In this document: piece after piece, positions 41,528 through 49,737 of the stretch | Layout: each line of letters opens with the position of its first letter | Numbering within the stretch: the stretch's first letter is position 1 | NCBI GenBank assembly: GCA_017473705.1 | Contig: JAFUJQ010000001.1 | Span: forward strand, 1 to 64,000 | Source: Bacteroidales bacterium | GTDB lineage: Bacteria > Bacteroidota > Bacteroidia > Bacteroidales > UBA932 | Direction: 5' to 3' | Length of the DNA stretch: 64,000 nt | Made by a program: the position numbers and the translations under genes | The notes under the pieces: generated by a model | What the model was told of the DNA's origin: nothing | Databases searched by the model: none | What the model saw: only the letters and a program-made list of their open reading frames with translations

Positions 41528-42963
41528 TGCATCTCACATATCTGAACAAGCTTGCCGTTCTGCGTATCGCCGTCGACCTTGTCAAGGCCGACGGAAGGAT
41601 ACACGGTGGGGAAGTCGGCATATTGACTTCCCTGCGTGACCGATTTGAGCTTTCGCAGGACGATCTTGACAGAATACATTACATCACGCTCCAACAGGCT
41701 GTCAGCAGCCTGAAGGAGCTTGATTCGTATTCTGCGGAGGCAGTGCTTGGCATCCTGTCCGAGGTCATGTGCGTCGACAATGACATAGATTATGACGAGA
41801 ACATATTGTTCACATCTGTCTACATGTCACTCAATCCTCAGACCAGGAACTGGTGCAATGTTGTGTCTTCATCCGGAGTAATGGACGAGACTTCGCTGAA
41901 GCAGATACTTTATCTCGAATCGTCCCCTAATGCCGAAGTACATAGGCTTTTTGATAACGAATATGACAAGCTTCTGGTCACAAAGTCGTTGAATGATCTC
42001 GGGCTTGAGTTCTTCTATCTGCCGGATGTTCTCCGGGGAGAACAGAAGAAAAGAAAACTGTTGGATGAGGCCATGAGGTATCTTGTTCCTGCAGGAGTAG
42101 CCAGAGATGCATCCGGACTTTATGAAGTCAGTGCGGATGGATTCTTCTATTTTCTGCTCTCTCGATACAAGATTGATGTGAGCACTCTCGGCACATCATC
42201 GTTTCTCCTGCTCAAGATAAGAGACAGCTATTCCCTTGATGATGACAATAATCTGAGCAAGGGCGTTGACTTCCTTATAGTCGACATGCGCGAGAATGTA
42301 AAGGAAAGAATATACTCTTTCATCTCCAAGTTTGACAATCATTCCGAGGAAATATCATATGAGGGATGCTATAAGATCCTGTATGACTACATGAGTTCAG
42401 CCATAAAGAAGGTGAACCGCATTGTACTTGACGACAGGTATGAATTCTGTCTGATGGATCAGGATATGTCACGCATAGCGTTCGAGTCATCTCCTCAGGC
42501 CCGGTCTTTTTATCTTCTGCTTCTCAGATATGGCGCTATCGGTGTAGGCCAGAAACTCTTTGAGCAGGCACTCAATTATCTGGGTGGCATTCCGGATGAC
42601 GGTTCGTTCTCTATCGAGGAATTCATGGTCTCATTGAAAGAGGAAGCAACCGATGTCACCAGGCTCATATATAATGCTGTAATCATATATTCGGCAGTCT
42701 CGTCAAAAGAAGCCACCGGAAGGAAGTTTCTCGGGTATATTGAAAGTATGTTCAGAAACAGGAGCTCGCTGAAGAACTATATAAATAAAGGTTTTTCCGA
42801 TTCTGCGACGCTTGCCGAGCCGGAACGCTATTGTGTGTCCTTCGACAGTGAGTCCAAATCCTATGCAATCTCAGCGGATATTGCCGCATTCCGTGTATCT
42901 GCAGGTCACTCGAGGGAAGTAAGGATGCTCTCTTCTTCAGACCTCTGGCGGCGTCTCCTCTGA
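41527..42963 (+). CDS. TerB-like domain protein with uncharacterised C-terminal region
   Basis: 478 residues. The first 100 (LNKLAVLRIAVDLVKADGRIHGGEVGILTSLRDRFELSQDDL ... VMCVDNDIDYDENILFTSVY) match the TerB (tellurite-resistance) all-helical fold, including acidic residues that may bind a divalent metal: DGRIHGGE and DNDIDYDE. The remaining 370 residues are not recognised; they have no membrane segment and no Walker motif. Coupled to the YbjN-like gene upstream. A terminator follows at 42968. Confidence 0.7.
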   Translation: MHLTYLNKLAVLRIAVDLVKADGRIHGGEVGILTSLRDRFELSQDDLDRIHYITLQQAVSSLKELDSYSAEAVLGILSEVMCVDNDIDYDENILFTSVYMSLNPQTRNWCNVVSSSGVMDETSLKQILYLESSPNAEVHRLFDNEYDKLLVTKSLNDLGLEFFYLPDVLRGEQKKRKLLDEAMRYLVPAGVARDASGLYEVSADGFFYFLLSRYKIDVSTLGTSSFLLLKIRDSYSLDDDNNLSKGVDFLIVDMRENVKERIYSFISKFDNHSEEISYEGCYKILYDYMSSAIKKVNRIVLDDRYEFCLMDQDMSRIAFESSPQARSFYLLLLRYGAIGVGQKLFEQALNYLGGIPDDGSFSIEEFMVSLKEEATDVTRLIYNAVIIYSAVSSKEATGRKFLGYIESMFRNRSSLKNYINKGFSDSATLAEPERYCVSFDSESKSYAISADIAAFRVSAGHSREVRMLSSSDLWRRLL

Positions 42964-42967
42964 TTCA

Positions 42968-42998
42968 AAATCCAAACGCTTGGATTTATCCTTTTTCT
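42968..42998 (+). terminator. rho-independent terminator after the TerB-like gene
   Basis: AAATCCAA and TTGGATTT (8 pairs, loop ACGC), then a CTTTTTCT run. Confidence 0.7.
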
Positions 42999-43013
42999 CG
43001 CATGATTAATGCT

Positions 43014-43021
43014 GATATTTG
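43014..43021 (+). promoter_or_regulatory. possible -7 element for the calcium ATPase gene
   Basis: GATATTTG, one mismatch from TAnnTTTG, 24 bases before ATG 43045. Confidence 0.35.
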
Positions 43022-43044
43022 CAAAGCTCAAAAAGTTAAGACAG

Positions 43045-45756
43045 ATGTCAGCAGATTATAATTTATGGAAAGAGTGCCTCTCCGAGTCTTCTCAGGCTGT
43101 GAAGGACGCGGTGGGCAAGAATGTGATACCGGCTCCGCCAAAGCGTCCGCTGTGGCTTAGATATCTTGACAAGTTCAAGGATCCTCTTATAATAATATTG
43201 CTCGTGATATTGGGACTCTCATGCATTGTTACGGCATATGAGTTCTATCACACTCATGATTATCAGCTTCTTTTCGAGCCTGCCGGAATCATAATGGCGA
43301 TTCTCCTTTCAACAGGCATAGGATTCATATTCGAAACGAAGGCGGACAAGGAGTTCGATGTGCTTAATCAGGTCAAGGATGACAGACTTGTCAAAGTCGT
43401 GAGAAGGAAGAATGACAAGTCTCAGCCGCGTCTTGTTACGATAAAGAAGTCGGATGTCGCGGTCGGCGACATCGTCCGCCTGGAGGGCGGAGATGAGGTG
43501 CCGGCAGACGGCCGTGTTCTGTCAAGCGAGCAGTTGAGGATGGATGAGTCTGCTTTTACAGGCGAGCCTTATGCGATGAAGTATGAGGACAAGTCGCAGG
43601 CGGGCGAAGATGCCGCATATGACGCCGACTTTCTCCTCAGAGGTTCCATCGTCCTGGAAGGATTCTGTCTGTATAAGGTCACGGCAACAGGTGTCGATAC
43701 CGAGGAGGGAAAGGGCGCTCTGAAGATAATGGAGGATGATGAAGTGGAGACTCCTCTGAACAGACAGCTGGGCGACCTCGGTAATCTGATTACAAAGATA
43801 AGCTATGTCCTTGCAGTCCTTATAGTTGTCGGAAGGACAATATATTATTTCGCCTTTGACGGCAATCCGGCAAACAATTCGGATCTTCTCCAGATTTTCG
43901 ACTATACGCTCAACTCAATAATGATAGCGGTGACGCTGATTGTCGTCGCTGTGCCTGAAGGACTTCCTATGAGCGTAACCATAAGTCTGGCTCTCAGTAT
44001 GCGTAAGATGCTGAAGGTCAAGAATCTGGTGCGCAGGCTTCATGCGTGCGAGACCATGGGTGCGACCACAGTCATATGTACAGACAAGACAGGTACGCTG
44101 ACCATGAACAGGATGAGTGTGCTGTCAAAGGAATTTGCGTGCGACGAAGATATGATCGTTCATGGAATTGCGGTCAATTCGACAGCGGACCTTTCTGTTG
44201 CCGATGACGGTAGCATCCAGGCGATAGGCAATCCTACAGAGTGCGCGCTTCTGAGGTGGATTACTGACGAATACAAGGCTGATTATCGTGAAATCCGCGG
44301 TATGTACAAAGTGGAGTCTCTTGTCCCGTTCTCGACTCAGACCAAGTATATGGAGACCATTGCTGTCAATCGTCAGACCGGTGAGAGATTCAGATTCATA
44401 AAGGGCGCTCCGGAATATGTGCTGAGCATGTGCTATGGATCCTATGAAGCAGAAGAGGCGGCTGCGGTCAGGGAACGTCTGTCTGAATATCAGCACAATG
44501 CATTGAGAACTCTCGGATTCGCAGTCCAGCATATGGGGGTTGATGACGATCTCCGCTTTGCAGGAATCGTCGGAATTGCAGATCCTGTCCGTCCTGATGT
44601 GAAGGAAGCTATAGAGACGTGCAGGAAACGTGCGGGAGTCAAGGTTATTGTCGTTACCGGAGATGTCGCGGCTACAGCCGAGCATGTCGGAGCTGAAATA
44701 GGGCTCTTTGATGATGGTGAAGCTCCAAGGTCTCTGTCAGGACAGCAGTTTGCCGCAATGTCGGATGACGAGGCTATGGAGGTTATAGGAGATCTTCGCA
44801 TTCTGTCGAGAGCCCGTCCCGAGGACAAATCGAGATTGGTGGGGCTTCTACAGAAGAGAGGCGAGGTCGTTGCAGTGACCGGAGACGGAACCAATGATGC
44901 GCTTGCCCTCAAGAAAGCGCAGGTGGGTCTCTCGATGGGAGACGGAACCGCACGCGCGAAGGAAGTCAGCGACATCACGATTCTGGACAACTCTTTTGTA
45001 AGTATAAACAAGGCGATCCTCTGGGGACGATCTCTGTACCTGAATATCAGGAGGTTCATATACTTCCAGATGACCATCAACGTCTGCGCCTGTCTGCTTG
45101 TACTTGTCGGTGCTTTCCTTGGAGTTGATTCTCCGCTGACGGTTACCCAGATGCTGTGGGTCAACCTGATCATGGATACATTTGCTGCAATGGCCTTGTC
45201 TTCGCTGCCGGCAGATCCGAAGGTGTTTGATGACAAGCCGAGGGATCCTCAGAGCCACATCATAGACAGGTCCATGATGAAGAGGATAGCCTTTGGCGGT
45301 GTATTCTTTTTCATAGTTCTGATCCTCCTGTGGGAGATAATGCTTCACTCAGACGTGAAAAGTGTCGCCCAACTTCTCAGGTGGGATACGATCAGAAACG
45401 GTCTAGCCGGCACCATCGGTGCGACATCAGCTGAAATGACCAGATATGAGATGGGAATATTCTTCACTACATTCGTGATGATGCAGTTCTGGAACATATT
45501 CAATGCGAAGAACTACAGGACGGAAGGATCATTCTTCCTGACGATGTTTTCAAAGAACAGTTTCAGCGCATCCTTTTACATCATAGTACTTGTCATACTT
45601 GCCGGTCAGCTCCTGATTGTCAACTGTCTGGGCCGGTTCTTCGATGTGGATCCGCTCATGGCCGGTGACTGGTGGAGGATAATTGCAGTAACATCCCTTG
45701 TCCTTTTGATTCCTGAGGTCAAGCGCATCTTTAAAACAATTTTCATAAAGAATTGA
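43045..45756 (+). CDS. P-type Ca2+ ATPase (PMCA/type IIB)
   Basis: About 903 residues. It has an N-terminal cation-ATPase domain, two membrane segments, the actuator motif TGEP (MDESAFTGEPYAMKYED), VPEGLPMSVTISLALSMRKM in the ion-binding segment M4, the phosphorylation site DKTGTLT (Asp347), the nucleotide domain (FIKGAPEYVLSMC), and TGDGTNDALALKKAQVGLSMG, then six C-terminal membrane segments with NLIMDTFAAMAL. This pattern fits a Ca2+-exporting type IIB pump. I start at MSADYNLWKE, since a Met 12 codons upstream lies before the candidate promoter. It sits between the TerB-like and kinase-AAA genes. Confidence 0.92.
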   Translation: MSADYNLWKECLSESSQAVKDAVGKNVIPAPPKRPLWLRYLDKFKDPLIIILLVILGLSCIVTAYEFYHTHDYQLLFEPAGIIMAILLSTGIGFIFETKADKEFDVLNQVKDDRLVKVVRRKNDKSQPRLVTIKKSDVAVGDIVRLEGGDEVPADGRVLSSEQLRMDESAFTGEPYAMKYEDKSQAGEDAAYDADFLLRGSIVLEGFCLYKVTATGVDTEEGKGALKIMEDDEVETPLNRQLGDLGNLITKISYVLAVLIVVGRTIYYFAFDGNPANNSDLLQIFDYTLNSIMIAVTLIVVAVPEGLPMSVTISLALSMRKMLKVKNLVRRLHACETMGATTVICTDKTGTLTMNRMSVLSKEFACDEDMIVHGIAVNSTADLSVADDGSIQAIGNPTECALLRWITDEYKADYREIRGMYKVESLVPFSTQTKYMETIAVNRQTGERFRFIKGAPEYVLSMCYGSYEAEEAAAVRERLSEYQHNALRTLGFAVQHMGVDDDLRFAGIVGIADPVRPDVKEAIETCRKRAGVKVIVVTGDVAATAEHVGAEIGLFDDGEAPRSLSGQQFAAMSDDEAMEVIGDLRILSRARPEDKSRLVGLLQKRGEVVAVTGDGTNDALALKKAQVGLSMGDGTARAKEVSDITILDNSFVSINKAILWGRSLYLNIRRFIYFQMTINVCACLLVLVGAFLGVDSPLTVTQMLWVNLIMDTFAAMALSSLPADPKVFDDKPRDPQSHIIDRSMMKRIAFGGVFFFIVLILLWEIMLHSDVKSVAQLLRWDTIRNGLAGTIGATSAEMTRYEMGIFFTTFVMMQFWNIFNAKNYRTEGSFFLTMFSKNSFSASFYIIVLVILAGQLLIVNCLGRFFDVDPLMAGDWWRIIAVTSLVLLIPEVKRIFKTIFIKN

Positions 45757-45775
45757 GTTATTGAGGAATTTTTCA

Positions 45776-45783
45776 TAATTTTG
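45776..45783 (+). promoter_or_regulatory. -7 promoter element for the kinase-AAA operon
   Basis: TAATTTTG, an exact TAnnTTTG match, 22 bases before the start of the kinase-AAA gene. Confidence 0.6.
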
Positions 45784-45804
45784 AAGAATTAATGGAAAAT
45801 TCAT

Positions 45805-47544
45805 ATGGTCATACTCAATCCCAATGATGTAGTAGACGGCTATACCGTCGAATGTTTTATCAAGAAAGGCATATATAACGGAACATACAGGGTTGCGGAC
45901 AAGGATGGAGTTTCATATTTCATGAAGCTTTATGATCTGGAGATCGTCCCTGATTCGATGAAGGAGAACGGGGAAGTCCGCGAAATAGCATACTCAAGGA
46001 AGGTCAACAACGAATATGTGATATCCCATCATGCTGACGGACATGTGACGCTGTCTGACGGAAGGGAATACAGCTATATCGTCACCCGTTTCTTCAAGGG
46101 CAAGCTTCTCTCGGAAGACCTTGCGTCATATTATACATACACATGGGAAGAGGCAAAGGGAATAATGACATGTGTACTTAAAGGACTGGTATACATTCAT
46201 GATGCCCTTGGGATGACTCACAACGACATCACTCCGCGCAACATTCTCCTTGAGGAGGTATCGAACGGATCTTATTTTCCGAGAATCATTGATCTTGGAC
46301 ATCTGAGCCGTCCTTTCGGCGGTGCTGTGCCGTTCCCTGTAGAGGATCTGTCCATGCAGTATTGCGCGCCGGAGACTCTTGGCGGATGCTTCGATGAAAC
46401 CAGTGATTCGTTCTCTGCGATGGCTGTAATGTATCATATGATCACCGGTCTTGCCCCTTGGGATGCTGAGCTGACTGCAGGCATGCCTTATCCTGCAAAG
46501 AAGAGAGCGGTCAGGGCGGCAAGAAAGCAGCCTCTGGATCTGAAACCGTTGGAAAGGAAAGGTCTGACCAAGAAAGATGTGGATCTTCTGACTGCAGGAC
46601 TTGACTTTGACTCGCGTGTGCGCCCATCCGTGGCGGATCTGCTCAAATACATGACAGGTGAGGCTGCCCCTGAATTTTCCATGAAGGATGATCAAGGTCA
46701 CAAGTCAAAGCCTCAGGAAGGAACCCATGAAAGTGCTGTCGCAACGACGGTGCAGATAAAGAAGAAGTCCGGAGGTGGATTTGCTGACGTTGCAGGAATG
46801 GAAACCCTCAAGGAAGAACTCACAAAGAGGGTGATATGGGTGCTCAGAGACAAGGAAAAGGCTCAGAAATACAAGCTGACTCCGCCGAACGGCATGATTC
46901 TTTACGGCCCACCGGGCTGCGGCAAGACATATTTTGCCGAGAAGTTTGCAGAAGAGGCACAGTTCAACTTCTCTATGGTCAGCGGATCGGATCTCGGCAG
47001 TACATATCTCCACGGAACACAGGGCAAGATTGCAAGCCTGTTCAAGGATGCCGAAGAAAAAGCTCCTTCGATCCTATGCTTCGATGAGTTCGATTCTTTT
47101 GTGCCAGCCAGAGGATCGATGGATGCCAATCAGAGGGGAGAGGAAGTCAATGAGTTCCTTGCACAGCTGAACAACTGCTCAAAGAGAGGCATATTCGTGA
47201 TAGGCACGACAAACAGGATAGAACTGATAGATCCGGCAGTTCTCAGGAAGGGTAGAATGGATCTGCATATCGAGATCCCTGCGCCGGATCCTGAGACGAG
47301 GAAGGCCATATTCGCACTTCACCTTAAGGACAGGCCTCTTGATGAGAACATTGATTATGATGAGCTTGTACGTCTCACAGATAATTATTCAGCTTCAGAT
47401 CTGGCATTTATAGTGAATGAGGCGGCAATGACGGCGGCGCTGGCTGATGAACTGATCGGACACAGTCATCTTCTCAATTCCGTGAAGAGCAACAAGTCCT
47501 CGCTCGGTTCTCCGCAGCAGGCAAGAAGAAAGATAGGATATTAA
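45805..47544 (+). CDS. fusion of a Ser/Thr-type protein kinase with an AAA+ ATPase
   Basis: 579 residues, no membrane segment. Residues 8-285 form a eukaryote-like kinase: glycine-loop region (IKKGIYNGTY), ATP lysine Lys41 (YFMKLYD), catalytic loop HND with Asp141 and Asn146 (HNDITPRNILL), metal Asp163 in DLG (in place of DFG) and APE at 188-190. A linker (about 290-322) leads to an AAA domain of the FtsH/Cdc48 type: FADVAGMETLKEEL, Walker A GPPGCGKT (368-375), Walker B FDEFD (Asp427, Glu428) and the arginine-finger region RKGRMD (481-486), then a lid with YSASDLAFIVNEAAM. Both domains look active. It heads an operon with YbjN-2, manA and an S4 gene. Confidence 0.88.
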   Translation: MVILNPNDVVDGYTVECFIKKGIYNGTYRVADKDGVSYFMKLYDLEIVPDSMKENGEVREIAYSRKVNNEYVISHHADGHVTLSDGREYSYIVTRFFKGKLLSEDLASYYTYTWEEAKGIMTCVLKGLVYIHDALGMTHNDITPRNILLEEVSNGSYFPRIIDLGHLSRPFGGAVPFPVEDLSMQYCAPETLGGCFDETSDSFSAMAVMYHMITGLAPWDAELTAGMPYPAKKRAVRAARKQPLDLKPLERKGLTKKDVDLLTAGLDFDSRVRPSVADLLKYMTGEAAPEFSMKDDQGHKSKPQEGTHESAVATTVQIKKKSGGGFADVAGMETLKEELTKRVIWVLRDKEKAQKYKLTPPNGMILYGPPGCGKTYFAEKFAEEAQFNFSMVSGSDLGSTYLHGTQGKIASLFKDAEEKAPSILCFDEFDSFVPARGSMDANQRGEEVNEFLAQLNNCSKRGIFVIGTTNRIELIDPAVLRKGRMDLHIEIPAPDPETRKAIFALHLKDRPLDENIDYDELVRLTDNYSASDLAFIVNEAAMTAALADELIGHSHLLNSVKSNKSSLGSPQQARRKIGY

Positions 47545-47562
47545 TAATCAATATAGAATGTT

Positions 47563-47946
47563 ATGAGTACTATTAAAGAGCAACTAGGGGCATATCTGTC
47601 AAAGGAAGGACTCCGCCCTGAGGAAAAACCTTATGGTTTCCATTATGAGTTTGAGAACCTCAGTTTCCATGTCTTCTGGGATGCGGACGATCCTCGCTAT
47701 CTCAGCCTGACTCTGCCAGGAATCTTTGATGTTGACGAGAACAACAGGGAGGATGCATTGTGTGTGGCAAACTGGATAAATGATAATGTAAAGGTTGTCA
47801 AGGCTCTTGTCAGGACAGACGATGTGTGGGTCGTGGCTGAATTCCTCATTGACAACACTCCTGATTTCGAGGATCTCATTCCTCGCATGATGAAAATTCT
47901 CAAGGGGGCTCGCCTCAGCTTCTATGATAAAATCAGAAATCTGTAA
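47563..47946 (+). CDS. YbjN-like small protein (paralogue 2)
   Basis: 127 residues, paralogous to the protein at 41159-41527: LGAYLSKEGLRPEEKPYGFHYEF, LSLTLPGIFDVDENNREDALCVANWIN and VAEFLIDNTPDFEDLIPRMMKIL align along the full length. No enzymatic motif. It lies 18 bases after the kinase-AAA gene and its stop directly abuts the manA start. Probably an adaptor or substrate of the kinase-AAA protein; that is inference. Confidence 0.75.
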   Translation: MSTIKEQLGAYLSKEGLRPEEKPYGFHYEFENLSFHVFWDADDPRYLSLTLPGIFDVDENNREDALCVANWINDNVKVVKALVRTDDVWVVAEFLIDNTPDFEDLIPRMMKILKGARLSFYDKIRNL

Positions 47947-49296
47947 ATGGAAAAGAAACTATATCCTTTTAAGTTTATTCCGGTGCCTTCAAGGAGGCCG
48001 TGGGGCGGAAGTGCGCTCGTTGCTGAAATGGGCAAGCACTTCGTTGAGGTGGACGAAGACGGCAATGAGACCATTCTCGGTACCGACGTGCTTATCGGTG
48101 AAAGCTGGGAGCTTGCCGACATGGGAATTGAAGATTCCGTTGTCGAGAACGGTTGGCTTGCAGGCAATACCATAAGCGAACTCATGGAGACATACCTGGA
48201 GAGGATTGTCGGTGAAGATGTATACAACTATTATGGCCGTCAGTTTCCTCTGCTTATCAAGTTCCTGGATATCAACGATAAGCTTTCCGTGCAGGTGCAT
48301 CCGGATGATGAGGTGGCTGCTGAGAGATATGACTCTCTTGGAAAGGCCGAGATATGGTATGTCATGGATGCCAAGCCGGGTGCAAAGATGTATTGCGGAT
48401 TCACCCGCGAGGTGTCTGCACAGGAGTTCTATGACAGATGTAAGAACGGCACTGTAGATGAAATCCTCAATGTCATCGAGCCAAGAAAGGGCGATGTCAT
48501 ATATATAACTCCAGGTACGGTCCACGCAGCTGATGGAGGACTTCTCATTGCAGAGATCCAGGAGTCTTCTGACATGACATTCAGACTTTATGACTGGGGC
48601 CGTGAATTTGACCCTAAGACAGCACGCAAGACCCATCTGGAAGAGGCAATCGACGTAATTGATTATCGTGCTTTTGATCCGGGCCTGTATAGGAAGGGAC
48701 CGCTTTGGGGCGATGAGGCTTCATATGTGGCATGCCGTCCGAGCGGATGCTCATGTGGCTGCGGCTGTGATGATGACTGCGATTGCGGCTGTCATGAAGG
48801 CGAGGAGTGCCACTGTCATGAGGAAGGACACGATTGCGAGTGCCACTGCCATCAGGAAAGCCAGGAGGGGCAGATGATCCAGACTCTTGTCGATGTTCCA
48901 CAGTTTACTGTATCGAAGATAGCTCTTACAGATCCTCTTCATATCTACACGGAGAAATTCCAGAGTTTCATAGTATATATCTGTCTTGAAGGAGCCGCTT
49001 CAATTCAGGTGCCTTCTACAAATGACAAGGGTGAGGCATGCATGGAGAATTATGAGTTTGCCAAGGGTGAGACTGTTCTCGTTCCAGCTGACATGCCTGA
49101 CTTCTTCCTTGTTCCTCGCGACCGGTCGACTCTTCTGCTCGAGGGTACGACAAGACCGGTTGAGGAAGTTGACGGATACATTGATCCCGAGACAGAGGCT
49201 TTCCTTGAGGGAGAGGACTATGACGGTATGGAAGATGAGTCGGATGACGAACCTATGGGTCCTGCAGGAGCATCTCCGCTGAACTTCTTCAGTTGA
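47947..49296 (+). CDS. manA: class I mannose-6-phosphate isomerase with a Cys/His-rich insert
   Basis: 449 residues. It interconverts mannose-6-phosphate and fructose-6-phosphate. The catalytic zinc ligands of the cupin fold are present: Gln116 and His118 (VQVHPDDE), Glu135 (GKAEIWYVM) and His193 (TPGTVHAADGG). Between the two cupin halves, residues 263-302 form an insert with 13 Cys, 6 His and several Asp/Glu in a CGC/CHC pattern, which I do not know from ManA. The C-terminal tail is acidic. The start codon abuts the YbjN-2 stop (TAAATG). Confidence 0.9.
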   Translation: MEKKLYPFKFIPVPSRRPWGGSALVAEMGKHFVEVDEDGNETILGTDVLIGESWELADMGIEDSVVENGWLAGNTISELMETYLERIVGEDVYNYYGRQFPLLIKFLDINDKLSVQVHPDDEVAAERYDSLGKAEIWYVMDAKPGAKMYCGFTREVSAQEFYDRCKNGTVDEILNVIEPRKGDVIYITPGTVHAADGGLLIAEIQESSDMTFRLYDWGREFDPKTARKTHLEEAIDVIDYRAFDPGLYRKGPLWGDEASYVACRPSGCSCGCGCDDDCDCGCHEGEECHCHEEGHDCECHCHQESQEGQMIQTLVDVPQFTVSKIALTDPLHIYTEKFQSFIVYICLEGAASIQVPSTNDKGEACMENYEFAKGETVLVPADMPDFFLVPRDRSTLLLEGTTRPVEEVDGYIDPETEAFLEGEDYDGMEDESDDEPMGPAGASPLNFFS

Positions 49297-49297
49297 T

Positions 49298-49687
49298 ATG
49301 GATGAAGTAAGGATCGATAAGTATCTCTGGGCTATCAGGGTCTATAAGACGCGTACTGATGCCACTGATGCATGCAAGGGTGGAAAGGTCCGTGTCAACG
49401 GAGATGACATCAAGCCTTCGAAATGCGTTAGGGTAGGAGATGTCATAACTGCACGCAAAGGAGCTGTCCTGTATACATACAAGGTGCTTCAGCTGATAGA
49501 TAAGCGTCAGGGAGCCATGCTGGTGCCGGATTACGCTGAAGATCTCACTCCTCCAGAGGAACTCGCAAAACTTCGTGCCCCGGTGGAGACATTCTTCCTC
49601 AAGCGCGACAGAGGCGCAGGCCGTCCGACCAAGAAGGACCGGCGTCAGATGGAAGAGCTCTGGGAAAATCTGGATTATGATGATTAA
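49298..49687 (+). CDS. hslR: S4-domain RNA-binding protein (Hsp15-like)
   Basis: 129 residues. The N-terminal S4 domain (VRIDKYLWAIRVYKTRTDATDACKGGKVRVNGDDIKPSKCVRVGDVI) and the basic tail (KRDRGAGRPTKKDRR) match Hsp15, which binds stalled 50S subunits carrying nascent chains. One base separates it from the manA stop. Last gene of the kinase-AAA operon; a terminator follows at once. Confidence 0.88.
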   Translation: MDEVRIDKYLWAIRVYKTRTDATDACKGGKVRVNGDDIKPSKCVRVGDVITARKGAVLYTYKVLQLIDKRQGAMLVPDYAEDLTPPEELAKLRAPVETFFLKRDRGAGRPTKKDRRQMEELWENLDYDD

Positions 49688-49728
49688 AGCAAAAGAGGTT
49701 GATTTCTGAAATCAACCTCTTTTGCTTT
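49686..49728. terminator. 20-bp perfect terminator hairpin between convergent genes
   Basis: The arms at 49686-49705 and 49709-49728 are perfect complements around the loop CTG. The A-rich and T-rich ends make it work in both directions, for the S4 gene and for uxaC. Confidence 0.9.
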
Positions 49729-49737
49729 AAGATATTA

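Noticed and set aside
44125..45348. Several open frames opposite the calcium ATPase gene
   Set aside because: All are antisense to conserved ATPase motifs and overlap one another in different frames.
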